DNA from: Acidobacteriota bacterium
GTDB taxonomy: Bacteria > Acidobacteriota > Polarisedimenticolia > J045
DNA length: 14,091 bases
Assembly (NCBI GenBank): GCA_027064265.1
Contig: JAMOQA010000255.1
Span: forward strand, 1 to 14,091
Reading direction: 5' to 3'
The notes under the pieces were generated by a model. That model did not search any database and was not told the origin of the DNA. It was given only the letters and a program-made list of their open reading frames with translations. Positions within the stretch are counted from its first letter, which is position 1, and each line of letters begins with the position of its first letter. Positions 13,973-14,091 of this stretch are shown piece after piece. Made by a program: the position numbers and the translations under genes.

Positions 13973-13983
13973 GGGGAGGATCG

Positions 13984-14091
13984 ATGCGCGCGCTCGTCCC
14001 GGCGGCCCTTTTCGCCGCCGTCCTCTTGCTGGTCCCGCCCGCCCTCGCCGGGGGCCTTCCCGGGACCTGGCTCCTCGAGCGCCAGGTCTAC
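13984..14091 (+). CDS. N-terminus of a secreted protein of unknown function, 3'-truncated by window edge
   Basis: ATG 13984 has GGGGAGG 4 nt upstream and opens a frame that stays open for the remaining 36 codons. The first ~22 residues are a clear signal peptide: MRALVP, a hydrophobic core AALFAAVLLLVPP, and a cleavage site after ALA. The visible mature part, GGLPGTWLLERQVY, is too short for a family assignment. I do not recognise it. The strong ribosome site plus signal peptide make a real gene likely. Confidence 0.75.
   Translation, partial: MRALVPAALFAAVLLLVPPALAGGLPGTWLLERQVY

Larger units (their letters stand above)
13251..13983. other. 733-bp non-coding, repeat-rich spacer
   Basis: No frame here has a ribosome site, coding-like composition or recognisable protein. 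The short open frames cross the palindromes on both strands and repeat the same translated string only because the DNA is repeated. The content is the REP-like modules, the six-motif cluster, further GC hairpins, and the leader of the last gene. No tRNA or CRISPR array is visible. Confidence 0.8.

Overview
This is a very GC-rich bacterial window with G/C at almost every third codon position, nine genes and one long non-coding, repeat-packed stretch. The combination of genes resembles a soil or sediment Acidobacteriota-like lineage: an S9 peptidase, an HD-GYP protein, a TPR/cyclic-nucleotide-binding protein, a CHAT protein, a CRTAC/UnbV-type FG-GAP secreted protein with a terminal FN3-like domain, and a CsgG-like protein. 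That placement is inference from gene content; no rRNA or other marker gene is present.

Left part (1-6102). A 3'-truncated S9 serine peptidase reads leftward. Diverging from it is a rightward pair: an HD-GYP c-di-GMP phosphodiesterase, then a TPR plus cyclic-nucleotide-binding protein 59 bp downstream. That pair converges, with 10 bp between the stop codons, on a large leftward gene. This gene encodes an exported TPR/CHAT protein with a C-terminal membrane anchor, and its CHAT domain lacks the catalytic His-Cys dyad.

Middle part (6103-11068). After a 205-bp divergent intergenic region comes a two-gene operon: lysine-2-oxoglutarate reductase and glutamate-forming saccharopine dehydrogenase. 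Together these correspond to the two halves of the fused animal/plant enzyme AASS, and they point to lysine breakdown through saccharopine. The operon converges, with a 7-bp gap, on a leftward secreted FG-GAP/ASPIC-UnbV protein.

Right part (11175-14091). A leftward membrane fatty acid desaturase, apparently without a Shine-Dalgarno and possibly leaderless, diverges from a rightward CsgG/FlgT-C-like exported protein. After that come 733 bp with no credible gene (13251-13983). This stretch holds GTAG-type REP-like double hairpins whose stems change in compensating ways. It also holds a symmetric cluster of six 22-nt motifs, three facing right and three facing left, mostly in a 31-nt phase, with an embedded 24-bp inverted repeat. 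The window ends in the first 36 codons of a secreted protein of unknown function. The repeat region is the most unusual part of the window; I could not assign the six-motif cluster to a known system.
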